Positions 34,952 through 43,177 of a DNA stretch of 64,000 nt are shown here, piece by piece. Both the position numbers and the translations under genes were made by a program. The notes beneath the pieces are model-generated. The model did not search any database, was not told the origin of the DNA, and was given only the letters and a program-made list of their open reading frames with translations. The stretch is from Lacticaseibacillus kribbianus (GTDB lineage Bacteria; Bacillota; Bacilli; Lactobacillales; Lactobacillaceae): assembly GCF_020180945.1 (NCBI RefSeq), contig NZ_JAIPUL010000001.1, positions 620,001 to 684,000 of the forward strand. The letters run 5' to 3'. Positions within the stretch are counted from its first letter, which is position 1. Each line of letters begins with the position of its first letter.

Positions 34952-36044
34952 ACTGTTCTGTATCGGCTGCGGCGCCAAGCTGCAAACCGTTGACCCAACC
35001 AAGGCCGGGTACCTGCCGGCGGCCACGCTCGCCAAGGCGGATCCCGAGGCGGACCTGTACTGCCAGCGCTGCTTTCGCCTGCGCCACTACAACGAGGTGG
35101 CCGACGTTGAGCTGACCGACGACGACTTTCTGCGCCTGTTGAACACGCTGGGTCAAAGCGAAGCGCTGATCGTCAACGTGGTCGACATCTTCGACTTCAA
35201 CGGCAGCGTCATCCCTGGCCTGCACCGCTTCGTCGGCGACAATCCGGTGGTGCTGGTCGGCAACAAGGCCGACGTGCTACCCAAGTCCATCAACCCGCGG
35301 CGCGTGACCACCTGGCTGACCCAGGCCGCGCACGCCCAGGGCCTGCGCCCGGTGCGCACCATCCTCGCCAGCGCGAAGAAGGGCACCGCCGTCGACGACC
35401 TGCTCGAGGTGATCGAAAAGGAGCGGGCGGGCCGCGACGTCTACGTGGTCGGCGTGACCAACACCGGCAAGTCGACGTTGATCAACCGCATCATCAGCCA
35501 GCTGACCGGCGTGCGCGACCTGATCACCACGTCCAAGTTCCCGGGCACCACGCTGGACCGCATCCAGATTCCGCTGGATGACGGGCACTTTTTGATCGAC
35601 ACCCCGGGGATCATTCACCGCAACCAGATGGCGCACGTGATCGATCCGCGCGACCTGAACCTGGTGGCCCCGACCAAGCCGATTCGCCCGACCGTCTTTC
35701 AGCTGAACCCGGGCCAGACCGTTTTCCTGGCGGGCCTGGCGCGCTTCGATTTCTTGCGCGGCAAGAAGTCCGGCTTCACGTTCTACTGTGACAACCAGCT
35801 GCTTTTGCACCGCACGAAGCTCGAGAACGCCGACGCCTTTTACGCCAAGCACAAGGGCGGGCTGTTGACCCCGCCGCGGCCGGGCGCCGACTTCCCGCCG
35901 CTTGCGCGCTTTGAGTTCACGGCCAAGGAGAAGTCCGACCTCGTGTTTGCCGGGCTGGGCTGGGTGGTGGTGCCGGCCGGCCAGACCGTCGCCGGCTACG
36001 CCCCGCAAGGCGTTGATGTTCTGATGCGCAAGGCGCTGATCTAA
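34938..36044 (+). CDS. yqeH: Ribosome biogenesis GTPase YqeH
   Basis: A 368-residue circularly permuted GTPase needed for 30S assembly. The N-terminal zinc finger is CIGCG (Cys8, Cys11) with CQRC. The G motifs are in permuted order: NKAD (VLVGNKADVL), then P-loop GVTNTGKSTLIN, then DTPG. The C-terminal domain is of the TTRAP-like type. Translationally coupled to yqeG. Confidence 0.96.
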   Translation: MTNTELFCIGCGAKLQTVDPTKAGYLPAATLAKADPEADLYCQRCFRLRHYNEVADVELTDDDFLRLLNTLGQSEALIVNVVDIFDFNGSVIPGLHRFVGDNPVVLVGNKADVLPKSINPRRVTTWLTQAAHAQGLRPVRTILASAKKGTAVDDLLEVIEKERAGRDVYVVGVTNTGKSTLINRIISQLTGVRDLITTSKFPGTTLDRIQIPLDDGHFLIDTPGIIHRNQMAHVIDPRDLNLVAPTKPIRPTVFQLNPGQTVFLAGLARFDFLRGKKSGFTFYCDNQLLLHRTKLENADAFYAKHKGGLLTPPRPGADFPPLARFEFTAKEKSDLVFAGLGWVVVPAGQTVAGYAPQGVDVLMRKALI

Positions 36045-36055
36045 AGGAGACCAAC

Positions 36056-36367
36056 ATGTTAACTGGAAAGCAAAAACGTTACCTGCGGAGCCTGGCCATG
36101 ACCCAGCGCCCGCTGATCAACCTGGGCAAAAACGGCCTGAGCGACACCTTCGTCGCCGGCGTCAAGGATGCCCTGAACACCCGCGAGCTGATCAAAATCA
36201 GCCTGCTTCCGACCGCAGAGGCCACAGCCGCGCAGACCGGCGCGTACCTCAGCGCCAAGATTCCCGGGCTTGAGGTCGCGCAGGTGATCGGCCACAGCCT
36301 GGTCGTGTTCCGCGAGGCTGAGCAGGAGGCGGACCGTAAGCTGTCCGCCGAGCTCAAGAAGCTGTAA
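36056..36367 (+). CDS. yhbY: YhbY family RNA-binding protein (CRM domain)
   Basis: A 103-residue single CRM domain: LTGKQKRYLRSLA, then INLGKNGLSDTF, then ELIKISLLPTAE. It binds pre-50S rRNA in E. coli. It lies 11 bp after yqeH with AAGGAGACC. Confidence 0.95.
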   Translation: MLTGKQKRYLRSLAMTQRPLINLGKNGLSDTFVAGVKDALNTRELIKISLLPTAEATAAQTGAYLSAKIPGLEVAQVIGHSLVVFREAEQEADRKLSAELKKL

Positions 36368-36369
36368 CG

Positions 36370-37029
36370 ATGGCAGGGCGTGAGCAAGTGTTCGCTTCGC
36401 AGACCCTGACGCAGCCGGTGATCACGGAGGCGGAAAGCGTCCAGATTCTGGGCCCGCGCAGAAAGCAGGTCGGCCTGTTCGGCGGCACCTTCAACCCGGT
36501 GCACAACGGCCACCTGATCATGGCCGAGGCGGTCGGCAGCCAGCTGGGCCTGAATCAGGTCCTGTTCATGCCGGACAACCAGCCGCCGCACGTCGACGCC
36601 AAGCAGGCGATCGACGCGGCGGACCGCGTGGCGATGCTTCAGCGCGCCATCGCGGGGAATCCGCGCTTTGGCCTGGAGCTGACCGAGATTCGTCGCGGCG
36701 GCGTCAGCTACACCATCGACACGATGCGGGCGCTCAAGAAGCTGCACCCGGACACGGACTACTTTTTCATCATCGGCGCAGACATGGTCAACTACCTGCC
36801 CAAGTGGCGGGAGGTGGACGCGCTGGCGAAGCTGGTGACCTTCGTTGGGGTGCGGCGCCGCGGCTTCGTGCCGGCCAGCCCGTACCCGATCGTCTGGGTC
36901 GATGCCCCGGTGATCGAGATCAGCTCGACGGACCTGCGCGAGCGCATCCGCACCGGTGCCAGCATCCGCTACCTCGTCCCGGATGGCGTTCGCGAGTACA
37001 TCGCGGAGAAAGGACTTTACCTTGACTGA
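36370..37029 (+). CDS. nadD: Nicotinate-nucleotide adenylyltransferase
   Basis: A 219-residue NAD biosynthesis enzyme. The nucleotidyltransferase motif is GGTFNPVHNGHL (about residue 38); the C-terminal ISSTDLRERI is the other substrate block. The first 33 residues are an extension without a known fold, also seen in other lactobacillar NadD proteins. The ribosome site is weak, with a 2-bp gap to yhbY, so coupling is likely. It overlaps yqeK by 8 bp. Confidence 0.93.
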   Translation: MAGREQVFASQTLTQPVITEAESVQILGPRRKQVGLFGGTFNPVHNGHLIMAEAVGSQLGLNQVLFMPDNQPPHVDAKQAIDAADRVAMLQRAIAGNPRFGLELTEIRRGGVSYTIDTMRALKKLHPDTDYFFIIGADMVNYLPKWREVDALAKLVTFVGVRRRGFVPASPYPIVWVDAPVIEISSTDLRERIRTGASIRYLVPDGVREYIAEKGLYLD

Positions 37030-37624
37030 TATCACGTACCCAAGCAGCCTGACGCACGGCATGAGCCGCGCGGAGATCCTCAATCACCTGCAAAACCGGC
37101 TGGACACGCCGCGCTACGAGCACTGCCTGCGCGTCGAGCAAACCGCGCGGGCCTTGGCCAAGCGCTTCGACGCCGACGTCGACCGCGCGGGGCTGGCCGG
37201 GCTGTTGCACGACTACGCCAAAGAGGTGCCCGTCAGCACCTACCAAGAGACCATCGTGCGCAACGGCTTTGACCCCGACCTGTTGAACTACAACCGCGGC
37301 GTCTGGCACGGCATCGTCGGCACTTGGTTCATCGAGACCGAGGTCGGCATCACCGACAAGCTGGTGCTGCAGGCCATCGCCCGCCACACCACGGGGGACC
37401 CCGAGATGACGCTTTTGGACGAGATCATTTTCGTCGCGGACTTCATCGAGCCGGACCGCGCGCTTGCCATCGAGCAAAAAGCGCGGGAGGCGGCCAAGAC
37501 CGACATGACCGAGGCCACGCGCATCGAGCTTGAGAACACGCTGACGTACCTGATCGCCAACCGCAAAGTGGTGTACCCCAAGACCCTGTTGACCTACAAC
37601 GCGTTCGTGACGACGCGTGCCTAA
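37022..37624 (+). CDS. yqeK: YqeK-type HD-domain hydrolase (diadenosine tetraphosphatase)
   Basis: A 200-residue HD protein: H in YEHCLRVEQTA, HD in LLHDYAKE, then HGIVG and ADFIEPDR. The family cleaves Ap4A symmetrically. The start is the TTG at 37022, inside the end of nadD, with GAGAAAGGA upstream. A longer frame from 36956 would sit wholly within nadD and is unlikely. Confidence 0.9.
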   Translation: MTDITYPSSLTHGMSRAEILNHLQNRLDTPRYEHCLRVEQTARALAKRFDADVDRAGLAGLLHDYAKEVPVSTYQETIVRNGFDPDLLNYNRGVWHGIVGTWFIETEVGITDKLVLQAIARHTTGDPEMTLLDEIIFVADFIEPDRALAIEQKAREAAKTDMTEATRIELENTLTYLIANRKVVYPKTLLTYNAFVTTRA

Positions 37625-37640
37625 TAAAGGAGGGATTACC

Positions 37641-38000
37641 CTGAAAGCCGAAGAATTACTGGAAATCGCGGTTCGCGCCGCGGACGATAAGCGCGCCACC
37701 GACATCGTGGCGCTGGACATGAAGGAAGTCAGCCTGCTGGCCGACTACTTCCTGCTGATGAACGGCGGCACCGTGCGCCAGGTGCAGGCGATCGTCGATG
37801 CCATCGAGGACAAGGTCGCCGAAGCCGGCGGCCCGGCCGTGCGCATCGAGGGCAAAAAGGACAGCAACTGGATTCTGATGGACTTCGGCGACGTCGTGGT
37901 CGACGTCTTCGTGCCGGAAGCCCGCGCCTTCTACAACCTGGAGAAGCTTTGGACCCAGGCGCCGTTGGTCGATCTGACGGCGTGGCTGAGCGAGGCATGA
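37641..38000 (+). CDS. rsfS: Ribosomal silencing factor RsfS
   Basis: A 119-residue protein that binds L14 and blocks subunit joining during starvation. Strong family match: AADDKRATDIVALDMKEVSLLADYFLL, then DSNWILMDFGDVVVDVF. The start is probably the CTG at 37641 (KAEELLEIAV after Met), 6 bp after AAAGGAGGG; this gives the family length and N-terminus. The alternative GTG at 37617 lacks a ribosome site and lies in the end of yqeK. Confidence 0.93.
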   Translation: MKAEELLEIAVRAADDKRATDIVALDMKEVSLLADYFLLMNGGTVRQVQAIVDAIEDKVAEAGGPAVRIEGKKDSNWILMDFGDVVVDVFVPEARAFYNLEKLWTQAPLVDLTAWLSEA

Positions 38001-38740
38001 TCTACAGCACATTCGCCCAAGTCTACGACACCCTGATGGACGACACCCTCTACGCGCAGTGGCGCGACTACGTGACCGCGCGCGTTGCGCCGCGCCACCA
38101 GCAGGTGCTGGAGCTTGCCGGCGGGTCCGGCAGCCTCGCGCTGCTTTTGGTGGCCGCAGGCTTTCAAGTGACCGACTTCGACCTGTCCGGGGAGATGCTG
38201 GCCCTGGCAGAGCAGAAGCTCACCGCGGCGGGGGTCGAGGTACCGCTGATCCTCGGCGATATGCAGGATCTGTCTGACATGCCGACCTACGACCTTGTGA
38301 CCTGCTTCGACGACTCCATCTGCTACATGAAAGACCTCGAGGCGGTGACCAACGTGTTCCGCCAGGTCGCCTCGGTCCTGCCGGCCGGCGGCGACTTCAT
38401 GTTCGACGCCCACTCGCTGTACCAGATGGACACCGTTTTCCCCGGCTACATGTACAACTACCAGACGGAGGATTACGCCTTCCTCTGGAGCAGCTACGAG
38501 GGGGAGGTGCCGCACGCCGTGGAGCACGACCTGACCTTCTTCGTGTACGACGAGGCGATCGACGCCTACCACCCCATGATTGAGACGCACCACGAGCGCA
38601 CGTACGCACAGGCGGACTTTGAGGCGGCGCTTGACGCCGCCGGCTTCGACCTGGTGTCCACCACGGCGGACTTTGGGCGCGGTCCGGTCACCGAGACCAG
38701 CACCCGCTGGTTCTTTCACGCGCGCAAAAGGGCAGCGTGA
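37997..38740 (+). CDS. yqeM: Class I SAM-dependent methyltransferase (YqeM-like)
   Basis: A 247-residue methyltransferase. The SAM loop is [15 protein letters not shown], followed by FDLSGEML and CFDDSICYM. It begins [16 protein letters not shown] at the ATG 37997, overlapping the rsfS stop by 4 bp. Its substrate is unknown. In Bacillus it holds the same place between rsfS (yqeL) and later genes. Confidence 0.9.
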   Translation: MIYSTFAQVYDTLMDDTLYAQWRDYVTARVAPRHQQVLELAGGSGSLALLLVAAGFQVTDFDLSGEMLALAEQKLTAAGVEVPLILGDMQDLSDMPTYDLVTCFDDSICYMKDLEAVTNVFRQVASVLPAGGDFMFDAHSLYQMDTVFPGYMYNYQTEDYAFLWSSYEGEVPHAVEHDLTFFVYDEAIDAYHPMIETHHERTYAQADFEAALDAAGFDLVSTTADFGRGPVTETSTRWFFHARKRAA

Positions 38741-39903
38741 TGAAAGCGGTCGGGATGATTGCGGAGTTCAATCCGCTGCATAACGGCCACGTGCACGCCC
38801 TGGCCGAGGCGCGGCGCAAGGCCGCAGCCGACGTCGTGGTGGTGGTGATGGCCGGCAACTTCGTGCAACGCGGGGAGCCGGCCATTGTCGACAAGTGGGC
38901 CCGCGCCCAGGCCGCGCTGGCCAGCGGCGCCGACCTGGTGGTGGAGTTGCCGGTGTTCGACGCCGTGCAGGCCGCGGACGAGTTTGCGACCGGCGGCGTG
39001 GCGCTGCTGGCGGCGCTTGGGGTCTCGGCCCTGGCCTTTGGCACCGAGGACCCCGACTTGGACTACGCGGCGCTGGCCGAACGGCTGGCCGCAGCGCCGC
39101 CGGACAGCGCCCATTTTCGCGACTTCACCCAGACCTACGCCACCCAGCTGAACCGCTACTTCGAGGCGGTCGCGGGCGTGACCACCACCGCGCCGAACCT
39201 GATGCTCGGGCTCAGCTACGCGCAGGCCAGCCGCGCGCTCGACGCGCCGCTGACCCTGCTGCCGTTTCAGCGCCGCGGCGCCGACCACGATGCCGCGGCG
39301 GCCGCCGGGGCCACGGCCTCGGGCAGCGCGGTGCGCCGGGCGGTGGCCGCGGGCGAGCCGGTGGCAGCCCTTGTGCCACCGGCCACCGCGGCCGCGCTGG
39401 CGGCGGGCCCGCTGATGAGCTGGGCCCCGCTGTTTCCACTGCTGCGCCATCGGCTTCAAACCGCCGACCTGGCGGAGCTGCGCTGCGTCACCACAATGGC
39501 CGAGGGGCTGGAGTACCGCTTCACCCAGCAGATCGATGGGGCGGCGGACTTCGCCGATTTTCTCGCGCGGGTCAAGTCCAAGCGCTACACCAATGCCAGG
39601 TTGCGGCGCCTGGCGCTTTGCACGCTGCTGAACCTGACGGACGACCTGGTGGCGGCGGGGCGCGCCCACCGCTACCTGCACGTGCTGGGCTTCACCCCGG
39701 CCGGGCAGGCGTACCTGCACGAGGTGAAAAAGCAGGTGGGCCTGCCCCTGATCACCCGGGTCTCCGCCGACATGCTGGCTCCGGGCGGGCTGATGGCCGC
39801 GGAGCACCGCGCCGATCGGGTGATCGGCACGCTCACGCACACGACACAAGATTACGGTCGCGTCCCGCTCAGGGGGGCGGCCCAAGGAGGATACCATGCT
39901 TAA
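38740..39903 (+). CDS. tmcAL: tRNA(Met) cytidine acetate ligase
   Basis: A 387-residue enzyme that makes N4-acetylcytidine at the wobble position of elongator tRNA-Met from acetate and ATP. The nucleotidyltransferase motif is [13 protein letters not shown] near the N-terminus, followed by [13 protein letters not shown] and a [12 protein letters not shown] block. The start chosen is the ATG at 38740 ([12 protein letters not shown]). A GTG three bases earlier is possible. ackA, also in this window, supplies acetate metabolism but is not linked. Confidence 0.92.
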   Translation: MKAVGMIAEFNPLHNGHVHALAEARRKAAADVVVVVMAGNFVQRGEPAIVDKWARAQAALASGADLVVELPVFDAVQAADEFATGGVALLAALGVSALAFGTEDPDLDYAALAERLAAAPPDSAHFRDFTQTYATQLNRYFEAVAGVTTTAPNLMLGLSYAQASRALDAPLTLLPFQRRGADHDAAAAAGATASGSAVRRAVAAGEPVAALVPPATAAALAAGPLMSWAPLFPLLRHRLQTADLAELRCVTTMAEGLEYRFTQQIDGAADFADFLARVKSKRYTNARLRRLALCTLLNLTDDLVAAGRAHRYLHVLGFTPAGQAYLHEVKKQVGLPLITRVSADMLAPGGLMAAEHRADRVIGTLTHTTQDYGRVPLRGAAQGGYHA

Positions 39904-40447
39904 GTGGTCTTTGGCAGATTTGATGAAACACCGCAGCGCTCCGCTGACCTTCAGCGAGGTGCTGGCCCTTGAGGACGAGCTGACGGCCCGCGACCCCGAG
40001 ATTCTGAGCGTCAGCCCGGTCGCGGTGAGCGGGGAGGTGCGCTTTTCGGAAGGCGACTTCATCGCCACCGTCAGCCTGAAGGGCAAGCTCGTGATTCCGT
40101 CGACGCGCAGCCTGACGCCGGTCGACTGGCCCCTAGACTTCACCTTCAGCGAGGTCTACGTCACCGCGGATTCCGACCGTGAAAAGTACGACGACGGCCA
40201 GCTCCTGATCGACCTGGACGGCGACGCGCTGGATTTGATGCCCGCGGTCACCGACCACATTCTGCTGGCGATTCCGATGCAGGTGCTGACCCCGGCCGAG
40301 GCCGAAACCGGCGAGATGCCGACCGGCACCGACTGGGCGGTGGTCTCGGAGGACGAGTACGAAGCCACCCACCAGGACGAGAAGCCCAACCCCGCGTTCG
40401 CGAAGCTTCAGGGGCTTTTCCCCGAAGACGACGGGGACGATAAGTGA
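39896..40447 (+). CDS. yceD: YceD family protein (DUF177)
   Basis: A 183-residue acidic protein with the start [22 protein letters not shown], the [18 protein letters not shown] strand, and a C-terminal acidic [19 protein letters not shown]. The family is linked to 23S rRNA accumulation. It is coupled to tmcAL by an 8-bp overlap and AAGGAGG. In most bacteria rpmF (L32) follows; here gnd follows instead. It is the last gene of the yqeG operon. No clear terminator is seen. Confidence 0.9.
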   Translation: MLKWSLADLMKHRSAPLTFSEVLALEDELTARDPEILSVSPVAVSGEVRFSEGDFIATVSLKGKLVIPSTRSLTPVDWPLDFTFSEVYVTADSDREKYDDGQLLIDLDGDALDLMPAVTDHILLAIPMQVLTPAEAETGEMPTGTDWAVVSEDEYEATHQDEKPNPAFAKLQGLFPEDDGDDK

Positions 40448-40475
40448 CGCCTGCCTTTAATTTGCCGCCCGAATT

Positions 40476-40484
40476 TGCTAAGAT
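40476..40484 (+). promoter_or_regulatory. Extended -10 promoter of gnd
   Basis: TGCTAAGAT, 54 bp before the start codon. The only -35-like sequence (TTGCCG) is too close. Confidence 0.55.
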
Positions 40485-40538
40485 AAAGCAGGAACGCTGG
40501 ATTTGACTTAAATTCACGTAATTAGCAGGAGGCAAAAC

Positions 40539-41963
40539 ATGGATAAACCACAGATTGGCGTCATCGGCATGGCCGTCATGGGCAAGAACCTGGCCCTGAA
40601 CATCGAAAGCCGCGGCTACACCGTCGCCATTTACAACCGGACCGGCAGCAAGACCGAGGCCGTTGCCACGGAGCACGCGGACAAGCACCTGGTGCCAAGC
40701 TACACGATTGAGGACTTCGTGGCCAGCCTCGAGAAGCCGCGCCGCATCATCATGATGGTCAAGGCCGGCGCCGGCACCGACGCCGTGATCGGCCAGCTGC
40801 TGCCGCTGCTCGACAAGGGCGACGTGCTGATCGACGGGGGCAACACCTTCTTTGAGGACACCCGCCGGCGCAACGCCGAGCTGGACAAGTCCGGCATCAA
40901 CTTCATCGGCATGGGCGTGTCGGGCGGCGAGCTCGGCGCCTTGCAGGGTCCATCCCTGATGCCGGGTGGCCAAAAGGCGGCCTACGACCTGGTCGCCCCG
41001 ATTCTCAACCAGATTGCGGCCAAGGCCGACGAGGACGGCGAGGCCTGTGTCACCTACATCGGTCCCGACGGCGCGGGTCACTACGTCAAGATGGTCCACA
41101 ACGGCATCGAGTACGGCGACATGGAGCTGATCGCGGAGTCTTACAACGTGATGCGCAACATGCTGCACATGTCGGTCGACGAAATCGCCGCCACCTTCAA
41201 GGAATGGAGTGAAGGCGAGCTGTCCTCCTACCTGATCGACATCACCGCCGAGATCCTGACCCGAAAGGACGACTTGGGGTCTGGCAAGCCGATCGTCGAC
41301 TTGATTCTCGACGCCGCCGGCAACAAGGGTACCGGCAAGTGGAGCTCCCAGTCGGCGCTTGAGCTCGGCGTGCCGCAGAGCGTCATCACCGAGTCCGTCT
41401 ACGCGCGCTACATCTCCGCGATGAAAGACGAGCGCGTGGCGGCCAGCAAGGTGCTGCCGCAGCCGGTCGGTAACGTCACCTTTGACGACAAGAAGCAGGC
41501 AATCGAGCTGATCCGCAAGGCGCTGTACTTCTCCAAGCTGATGAGTTACGCCCAGGGCTTCGAACAGATGCGCGTGGCCTCCGACCACTTCGGCTGGAAC
41601 CTGGACTACGGCACCATCGCCAAGATCTGGCGTGCCGGCTGCATCATCCGCGCCAAGTTCCTGCAAAACATCACCGACGCCTACACCAAGGACGCTGAGT
41701 TGAAGAACCTGCTGTTGGATGACTACTTCAAGGCCATCGCCAAGAACTACCAGGAAAGCGTCCGCGACCTCGTCGGCTTTGCCGTAAAGGCCGGCGTGCC
41801 GGTTCCGGGTTTCTCCGCGGCGATCGCCTACTACGACTCCTACCGCGCAGAGGTGCTGCCGGCCAACCTGACCCAGGCGCAGCGCGACTACTTCGGCGCC
41901 CACACCTACAACCGCACGGACCGCGAGGGGACCTTCCACTTCCCGTGGTACGACGAGCAGTAA
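40539..41963 (+). CDS. gnd: 6-phosphogluconate dehydrogenase, decarboxylating
   Basis: A 474-residue enzyme of the pentose phosphate route, giving ribulose-5-phosphate, CO2 and NADPH. The NADP fold is [16 protein letters not shown]. The substrate loop is [19 protein letters not shown] and the catalytic Lys lies in [17 protein letters not shown]. The C-terminal [22 protein letters not shown] tail is conserved. The start follows AGGAGGCAAAAC. Confidence 0.97.
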   Translation: MDKPQIGVIGMAVMGKNLALNIESRGYTVAIYNRTGSKTEAVATEHADKHLVPSYTIEDFVASLEKPRRIIMMVKAGAGTDAVIGQLLPLLDKGDVLIDGGNTFFEDTRRRNAELDKSGINFIGMGVSGGELGALQGPSLMPGGQKAAYDLVAPILNQIAAKADEDGEACVTYIGPDGAGHYVKMVHNGIEYGDMELIAESYNVMRNMLHMSVDEIAATFKEWSEGELSSYLIDITAEILTRKDDLGSGKPIVDLILDAAGNKGTGKWSSQSALELGVPQSVITESVYARYISAMKDERVAASKVLPQPVGNVTFDDKKQAIELIRKALYFSKLMSYAQGFEQMRVASDHFGWNLDYGTIAKIWRAGCIIRAKFLQNITDAYTKDAELKNLLLDDYFKAIAKNYQESVRDLVGFAVKAGVPVPGFSAAIAYYDSYRAEVLPANLTQAQRDYFGAHTYNRTDREGTFHFPWYDEQ

Positions 41964-41983
41964 CAGTTTCGATGATGCCAAAT

Positions 41984-42035
41984 GGCGTCTGCCAGCGTTT
42001 CGCCCCGATGTGGCGGCGCTGGCAGACGCCGTTTT
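41984..42035 (+). terminator. Terminator of gnd
   Basis: Perfect arms GGCGTCTGCCAGCG and CGCTGGCAGACGCC with a loop of about 20 nt, followed by GTTTTC. Confidence 0.85.
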
Positions 42036-42119
42036 CGCATTCCGGGCCATCTCGGGTCATCGAACAATCGGTCCAAACGAGCGTACAGATTGTCGCGGCA
42101 CCGTTGGTCTTGCCAGTGT

Positions 42120-42187
42120 GCCGCGCCGCCGGAGGCTGCCGTCGATGCCGCGCCGCCGGAGGCTGCCGCCGATGTCGCGGCAGCCTC
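42120..42187. repeat. 27-bp tandem duplication plus hairpin
   Basis: Two 27-bp copies (42120-42146 and 42147-42173) differ at one base. The second copy pairs with the following sequence in an 11-bp stem, GAGGCTGCCGC (42159-42169) with GCGGCAGCCTC (42177-42187), without a T run. It lies in the 520-bp gene-free spacer between gnd and the response regulator. Reading frames across it do not look like proteins. Confidence 0.75.
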
Positions 42188-42230
42188 ACGCCTGTAGAAC
42201 TGGCCAGCGGCTGGAAGCGGCATCGACAGC

Positions 42231-42297
42231 ATTGGAATAGACCAATATAAAACTGGGCTCAAGACACGTTAATTAATCGTCATAGGTATAGACCGAT
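42231..42297. promoter_or_regulatory. Two NagR/YvoA-like (GntR family) operator palindromes
   Basis: ATTGGAATAGACCAAT (42231-42246) and ATAGGTATAGACCGAT (42282-42297) resemble the NagR site ATTGGTATAGACCAAT of Firmicutes, with one and two mismatches. They are 51 bp apart, about five helical turns. No amino-sugar gene is adjacent. The region from 42230 to 42380 is markedly AT-richer than the rest of the spacer. Confidence 0.55.
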
Positions 42298-42376
42298 AGA
42301 GATGGGCAAAGTGCCCACATTACGCAAAAAAATTGCTTGGTTAAAGCTTCGTGTGATAGTCAAAAAAAGGCGACTG

Positions 42377-42385
42377 TGTTACACT
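42377..42385 (+). promoter_or_regulatory. Extended -10 promoter of the ArlRS-like operon
   Basis: TGTTACACT, followed by a leader of about 100 nt. AGTCAA lies roughly 17 bp upstream as a weak -35. Confidence 0.6.
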
Positions 42386-42487
42386 AGGCAGGCAAGAAGT
42401 TGCATGAGAAAACCCGCGCGTACCGCGCCCGATAATGAGAGAATCTCGGCGGGGCACGGTGAACTGATGAAACCGTGAAGGAGTAGA

Positions 42488-43177
42488 ATGATGAGCCGAA
42501 TTTTAATTATTGAAGATGAGAAAAACCTCGCCCGCTTCGTCGAGCTCGAGCTGAAGCACGAAGGTTACGAAACCGCCGTGCACTTCAACGGCCGCACCGG
42601 CCTGGAGGCGGCCCTGAACGAGGATTGGGATGCCATTCTGCTCGACCTGATGCTCCCGGAGCTCAACGGGCTTGAGGTTTGCCGCCGCGTGCGTCAGGTC
42701 AAAAACACCCCGATCATCATGATGACCGCTCGTGACTCCGTGATTGACCGCGTCTCCGGCCTCGACCACGGCGCCGACGACTACATCGTCAAGCCGTTCG
42801 CCATCGAGGAGCTGCTGGCCCGCCTGCGCGCGCTGCTTCGGCGCATCAGCATCGAGGGCGAGCACAACGCGGCCAAGCAGACCACGATCACGTACCGCGA
42901 CCTGACCATCGAAAAGGAGAACCGGGTGGTCCGCCGCGGCGACGACATCATCGAGCTGACCAAGCGCGAGTACGAGTTGCTGTTGACTTTGATGGAGAAC
43001 ATCAACGTGGTTCTGGCCCGCGACGTGCTGCTTTCCAAGGTCTGGGGCTACCACTCAGACGTGGAAACCAACGTGGTCGACGTGTACGTCCGCTACATTC
43101 GCAACAAGATCGACCGGCCGGGTGAGCCGAGCTACATTCAAACCGTGCGGGGAACCGGTTACGTCATGCGCTCCTAA
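42488..43177 (+). CDS. OmpR-family response regulator, ArlR/CovR type
   Basis: A 229-residue regulator. The receiver domain has Asp53 in ILLDLMLPELNG and KPFAIEELLARLRALLRR. The DNA-binding winged helix is in ELTKREYELLLTLMENINVVLARDVLLSKVWGY, then NVVDVYVRYIRNKID. The pattern is closest to ArlR/CovR of Gram-positive cocci and lactobacilli. The start ATG follows AAGGAG. It overlaps the kinase gene by one base (TAATG), so they form one operon. Targets are unknown; NagR-like sites lie about 190-250 bp upstream. Confidence 0.92.
   Translation: MMSRILIIEDEKNLARFVELELKHEGYETAVHFNGRTGLEAALNEDWDAILLDLMLPELNGLEVCRRVRQVKNTPIIMMTARDSVIDRVSGLDHGADDYIVKPFAIEELLARLRALLRRISIEGEHNAAKQTTITYRDLTIEKENRVVRRGDDIIELTKREYELLLTLMENINVVLARDVLLSKVWGYHSDVETNVVDVYVRYIRNKIDRPGEPSYIQTVRGTGYVMRS

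Noticed and set aside
41906..42262. Overlapping frames on both strands between gnd and the response regulator gene
   Set aside because: They run through the gnd terminator hairpin and the 27-bp repeat, are low complexity (ASGGAAS-like or RRLPPM-like), and lack ribosome sites.
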